A stretch of DNA of 64,000 bases from Sulfurovum sp. (GTDB lineage Bacteria; Campylobacterota; Campylobacteria; Campylobacterales; Sulfurovaceae). The stretch is taken from contig JAIZOF010000001.1 of assembly GCA_020525365.1 (NCBI GenBank), positions 1 through 64,000 on the forward strand, given 5' to 3'. Positions 60,202 through 64,000 of this stretch are shown piece after piece (the stretch's first letter is position 1; every line of letters starts with the position of its first letter). The position numbers were made by a program, and so were the translations under genes. Below the pieces are notes generated by a model. The model worked only from the letters and a program-made list of their open reading frames with translations, did no database searches and was not told where the DNA came from.

Positions 60202-62570
60202 ATTGAAAAATATAATAGGATTATTACTATTTTAGCAACAACAGTATGTGTCTTTTGCTACGGATGACCATGAAACGATAGGGCATCATAGCACCATCAA
60301 TCAAAACAGTACAACACGAAGTCGTATTAATACGAAGGAGATATAGTGCTGGGTCAAATACCTAGGCAGGAACACTGGTTTTTTGTACCTTCTTTTGCTA
60401 GATACAGTTGGATACCTTTACAATGCAAGTAGTGGTCAAATTGCATTGAGTAGGTATCATGGTCAGGTTGGCGTAATTTTAAATCAGAAAGAACAGCTGG
60501 AACATATTAGCAAAAGTTAGAGACTTTCTTGGTATATGTTGGTTCTTATACGCTTGTTTGTGATTGCAGCTGATAACCATGGTGATAATTACATGGTACA
60601 GTGACAATCATCAGCCCAAACAGTACAACCTGGAGTGCGTGATAAGTCTATAAGATTGAGGTAGAGACAGAGATTATTGCAAAATCCAATCCCTCATGCA
60701 GGCACATTAACTCTTTACACAATTGGATCCAGCAGATACGAATACGTATCTTTATGATGCAAATAGTTTATACAAGCGAGCAAGTAGCAATAAGAGTATG
60801 AAAGTAACAGCTGGAACATATTTTGTCAATCAGTGGGCAATTCTGTTGAGATAGCAGAGCAGTATGCCACTTATCTCGTTTGCACCTTGCTAAGCTAAGC
60901 AGTGTACAAGATGAGGTGTAACTCAGGACTTTGAAATGACTGCAGAATCAATCCTAGTGCAGGCACATTGACCTTTGTATGGATCAGTAGTTACCTATGG
61001 ATACCTTCTAGATGCAAATGGTGAACCTCAGATGGTTCATGGAATAACTTTAGAATTTCCAAGAGTATTATCCTTTGTTATATCATGTGAGAAGTTGAAG
61101 CACTGTAATCCTCTTGAGACAGGTTCTTATTCAACAGTGTCTCAGTTACCTTAAACAGATTTTAGAAATTTTATAATACATAATTATAATATCTACATGT
61201 GCATTTGGTAGTAGATGCATCACACTGTATTGGAACTATGCAAAAAACAAACTTGTAATGCTTCAATTACAGCAAAGTGGGTATAGTAACAATCACGTAA
61301 AAACCTTCGACCAATAAATGTTTAACTGGTTACATATATCATGCGACAAGAATAAGGTATACTCCGTGTAGCGCGCAACCCAGCACAACTATTTTCTTAT
61401 ATTAGGGCAACCGACAGTTTGTATACCTACTTCTAATAAGGTGTTTAGATGTTCTTGGAGGAAATGAGAACCAGATCTTATTTTATAGCGTTATACCATG
61501 GTGGCCTCAGTGTAATTTTATACAGTCCAATGCAGATAACTCTGCTGTGTGCATGGTAACAATAACATCAACCTTATCGATAAATAGCACAGCATTGGGA
61601 GACATTTAGAGCAGATGGGGATGAAGGTGCTTTAAAGTTGCAATCCTAGTGGAGGAGGAACACTGGTTGTACCTTACATTGGATCAGCAAATACATGGAT
61701 ATCTTTATAGTGCAGGCTTGGTGAGCAAGTGCGGTGGTGTTGATGGTGGTTCCAGGTTTAACTTTGGGGTACAAAAGTGTATCGGCTGGGGCTGTTGCCC
61801 AGTAAAGCGATTCTTCTGCACCATCGACTGGTATCTGGCTGTCGGTTACGCAGCCAGGCAAGATCCAGCGCAGGACTCTGGATCAGCTTTGAGTGACTCT
61901 AGTGATGACCATGGTAATATTATACATCAGCAACACCCTGTCAACACAAACAGTACAGCATCAGAAGTATTGGAAACAGGTGGGGACAATGATTGTTTTA
62001 AAATTACAGTCCTAGTGGAGGAGGAACGCTGGTTATGTAACACGACTGGATCAATAGGTATATGGACGTCTTTGTGCAGAGTATTCAATTGCAGTGAATG
62101 ATGGTGGCTCAGGCACTAACTAGAATCTTAAAAGTGTAACTTGTGGCACATATTATGTAAAAGTAGACACTTTTATTCTTCATTGGCAATGTTGTACTTG
62201 TTTCTCAGTTTACACCTGGCCGACACAGGGTTTCTAGAACCAATACCAGCGGTGACCATGGTAACAATGGCATCAACAGTAAGTCCAACTAGTACAACAT
62301 GAGGTCACCTGTGTAGCCGAGACAGTGATTACTTCAAAGTTGAAATTCCTGGTGGAGGAAGAACATTGGTTATAAACTACAGCCGAGATCAACTTAGTAC
62401 ATACGGATACCTTTTACGTACGAGAGTGAACAAATTGCATCAATATTATGGTCATTCTTTGAAAATCTCTACAAGGTAACGCTGGAATATTATATAAAAG
62501 TAGAGGCTATATTTCCAGAAACTATTTTCACTTGTTTCTCAGTTTTGATAGTCAGTAACTTGGCTTTATA
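60202..62570 (+). pseudogene. Lectin-PPC gene 4, plus strand, indel-rich
   Basis: GGAGG precedes an ATTG/TTG-type damaged start at 60202. A signal sequence (KNIIGLLLF, then ATTVCVFA) leads into PPC domains to about 61150, a lectin domain (STCAFGS-like at 61192, KCLDV-like near 61440), then PPC domains to about 62570. A clean hairpin at 62588 lies just beyond, consistent with a natural gene end. Confidence 0.5.
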
Positions 62571-62587
62571 GCATAAAGAATATTTCT

Positions 62588-62612
62588 ACAGCACCTCAAT
62601 AGAGGGTGCTGT
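62588..62612 (+). terminator. Hairpin after lectin-PPC gene 4
   Basis: ACAGCACC (62588-62595) and GGTGCTGT (62605-62612) are exact reverse complements around a 9-nt loop. Only short T runs follow, so intrinsic termination is likely but not certain. Confidence 0.5.
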
Positions 62613-62817
62613 AAGTACTTTATATTCTTAAATAAAGACTCGGCAGTAAATCATGAAAATATGAGATATATTTTGCCTAAGTTGATGAGCAGGTAAAGCA
62701 AGGACTGATTATAATTATCACATTCGAGATAGGTTTTCATAAGGAAACTGGTAGTAATTGTTTATAGTTTGTTGTATTAAGATTTTGGTGATAATTAAAA
62801 GTGAAATGCTTGTGGCA

Positions 62818-62903
62818 TGGCAGAGAGGAAGGATTCCGAACCACTCTGAAGGGCTTACCTACCGAAGGTTCCAGTCGTGCTGCTTCGACAATAGTACCTC
62901 TCT
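62818..62903 (-). tRNA. tRNA-Ser (GGA anticodon), damaged
   Basis: Read on the minus strand: acceptor AGAGAGG pairs with CCTCTCT, an encoded GCCA end is present, the anticodon arm reads CACGACTGGAA with GGA, and the T loop is a broken TTCGGAATC where TTCGAATC is expected. Bases are missing from the D arm and added in the T loop. It is recognisable but could not fold normally as written. Confidence 0.6.
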
Positions 62904-63039
62904 GAAAAAAAACCTCTTTCCGGATAACTTTGCAGCACATGAGAGAGGCCTTTGCTACGTTCCGTCTGACCAATTCCCCTTCGGTCTCATTGCCACAGTA
63001 CTGAGGCGGAAGCAATTATGGCAAGTGTAACAACTGGTA

Positions 63040-63400
63040 GTAATGTTTGTCCCTCTGAAATAAAGTCACAAAGGGTGATTGACAGTGTCGTACATCTTGT
63101 AAGTCATGCCTTCACCTCTAATGCGGTGTCCAAGGTGTCCACTACAGTTTACACAGACGATCTCGTTCGTCGACCATCTGCATCAGGAACCTCTTTGACT
63201 ACTCCCTCTATGGCATCATCAAAACTTGGTAAAGCCAGTACTGAGTCAGGGTAGCATTTGAGGAAAATGGCGGTGTGTTACATTGCCGACATAAATAGAT
63301 GCCTTCTTCTTTATGGTCCCAGAACTTTCAGTAAACTTAGTGTTTTGTGCCTTTGTGTAAAATGATATATTTTCTTCTTCGGTTGTGTGTTGTAAGCCAT
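63040..63400 (-). pseudogene. msrB: Peptide methionine sulfoxide reductase MsrB, indel-rich
   Basis: The minus strand has AAGGAG before an ATG at 63398-63400. Frame-shifted translation then gives the SelR-domain markers: YxCRQCN zinc pair, PSFDDAIEGVVKEVPDADGRRT, and CVNCSGHLGH with the second zinc pair. The expected catalytic RxCxNS ending is only approximate. Intact MsrB reduces methionine-R-sulfoxide. The intact ribosome site and motifs argue that the gene is alive and the sequence is faulty. Confidence 0.6.
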
Positions 63401-63689
63401 GGTATACTCCTTATGGTTTTATTTTGAGTCTTTGGCAGTAGCATATATATGTTGTAGAAGTATGAAAGAGGCAGAGAGCACGCTGCTCCTTTTCTGTATG
63501 TCACTGTGCCACTCGCGAAGGTAGGCTAAAGTTTATCTTTCTATATTAAGGTATAGCTATTGGCGATGGTGATAATGGTAACTCTGGGAGATGGCATATT
63601 TTGAAGATACCAAATTTTATGTTGCGCCTTGACTAAAAGTTTCCTCACTCTCAAAATTTGGGGATATTAGGTTCATTCTCTTCGGTGAT

Positions 63690-63905
63690 ATAGCCATGCA
63701 TACTAGTGTCTTAAAAAGTAATATAATGCTTAATAGGGTTAGGGCGATCATGGTATCGGTAGGTATAAAGGTTGTCAGCAGTGAGATACTTTACAAAGCA
63801 AGTCATACATGACCATCTTTTTCACTACGCTGATAGCATTATTGATAAATAGATTAGCCCCTCCTCTTGAAAGCGTTTTATGGCACTATAGATTAAATCT
63901 TTATT
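63690..63905 (-). repeat. Inverted noisy copy of the ATPase gene 3' part
   Basis: 63775-63905 is the reverse complement of about 42345-42500 of the ATPase gene with several single-base losses. On the minus strand it continues beyond the 42500 break point, offering an alternative ATPase C-terminus. Confidence 0.6.
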
Positions 63906-64000
63906 GATTTAATTGCTGGAACATCCACGGGTGCAATTATTGCTGGGTTGTTAGCCCAAGGAGTAAGTGCGGTTGAGGTTTGTGAGATGTATAAAAAAGA
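63905..64000 (+). pseudogene. Start of a second patatin-like fragment
   Basis: The plus strand reads LIAGTSTGAIIAGLLAQGV and then VCEMYKK to the window edge: the GxSxG nucleophile region of patatin-like lipases, cleaner than the copy at 53 kb. It is joined directly to the inverted ATPase piece without its own N-terminus. Confidence 0.55.

Noticed and set aside
62930-63000. A second tRNA next to the damaged tRNA-Ser
   Set aside because: Some stem-like words are present, but no acceptor stem or CCA end can be paired.

Overview
The window comes from a low-GC member of the Campylobacterota, most like Sulfurovum or a neighbouring genus. The evidence is an S10-spc-alpha ribosomal cluster without rpmD (L30) or adk, the order secY-map-infA-rpmJ, a zinc-type S14, sigma70 promoters that rest on the -10 box with little -35, and family-typical dnaG, murE, nfo and panD genes. 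The genus is inference; no rRNA is present.

Bases 1-42500 are clean and densely coding. 1-9430 holds a FISUMP lipoprotein, an AAA ATPase, a small DUF1566 protein and an N-acetylglucosamine uptake module: an HPr-enzyme I fusion, NagE (IICB) and, on the other strand, enzyme IIA and NagA together with endonuclease IV. Imported GlcNAc would arrive as GlcNAc-6-P and be deacetylated. 9500-9830 carries two tRNA-Glu genes and one tRNA-Ala. 9900-17130 holds dnaG, a LapB-like TPR protein, rnhA, rnc, aroC, rnhB and recQ. 17180-21300 holds a response regulator, a PiT phosphate permease, a porin and an ankyrin protein. 21370-22680 holds a 41-aa ORF, ybaB, panD and a [2Fe-2S] protein. 22750-25430 is a four-gene run (FmdE-like, hemerythrin, DUF2249, polytopic membrane protein) behind a CRP/FNR-type palindrome centred near -41.5, which suggests control by oxygen or nitric oxide. 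25436-27592 holds murE, a conserved protein and an Nfu protein. 27738-41660 is the whole ribosomal-protein/rpoA/secY cluster on the minus strand.

Bases 42500-64000 are different. They contain pieces of a family of secreted proteins built from a signal peptide, ricin-B-type lectin domains and tandem ~100-aa PPC (pre-peptidase C-terminal) domains. Minus-strand pieces between 43721 and 52353 are clean and share blocks that look base-for-base identical (971 bp three times, 1334 bp and 438 bp head to tail, 390, 365 and 336 bp), joined at sharp edges. The sequence between and beyond them is saturated with small indels: at least four more plus-strand family members, two patatin fragments, a helicase piece, a tRNA-Ser and an msrB. 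Because the tRNA and msrB are damaged in the same way as the repeats, and because an inverted copy of the 41.7-kb ATPase gene lies at 63.7 kb, I read most of this as unpolished, misassembled long-read sequence over a genuine repetitive lectin-PPC locus. True decay or recombination cannot be excluded from the sequence alone.

The most interesting items are the lectin-PPC family with its shared leader, the FNR-type gene run, the GlcNAc PTS in a phylum that rarely has one, and three genes whose TATAAT box sits 5-6 nt before the start codon (dnaG, the LapB-like gene, the response regulator).
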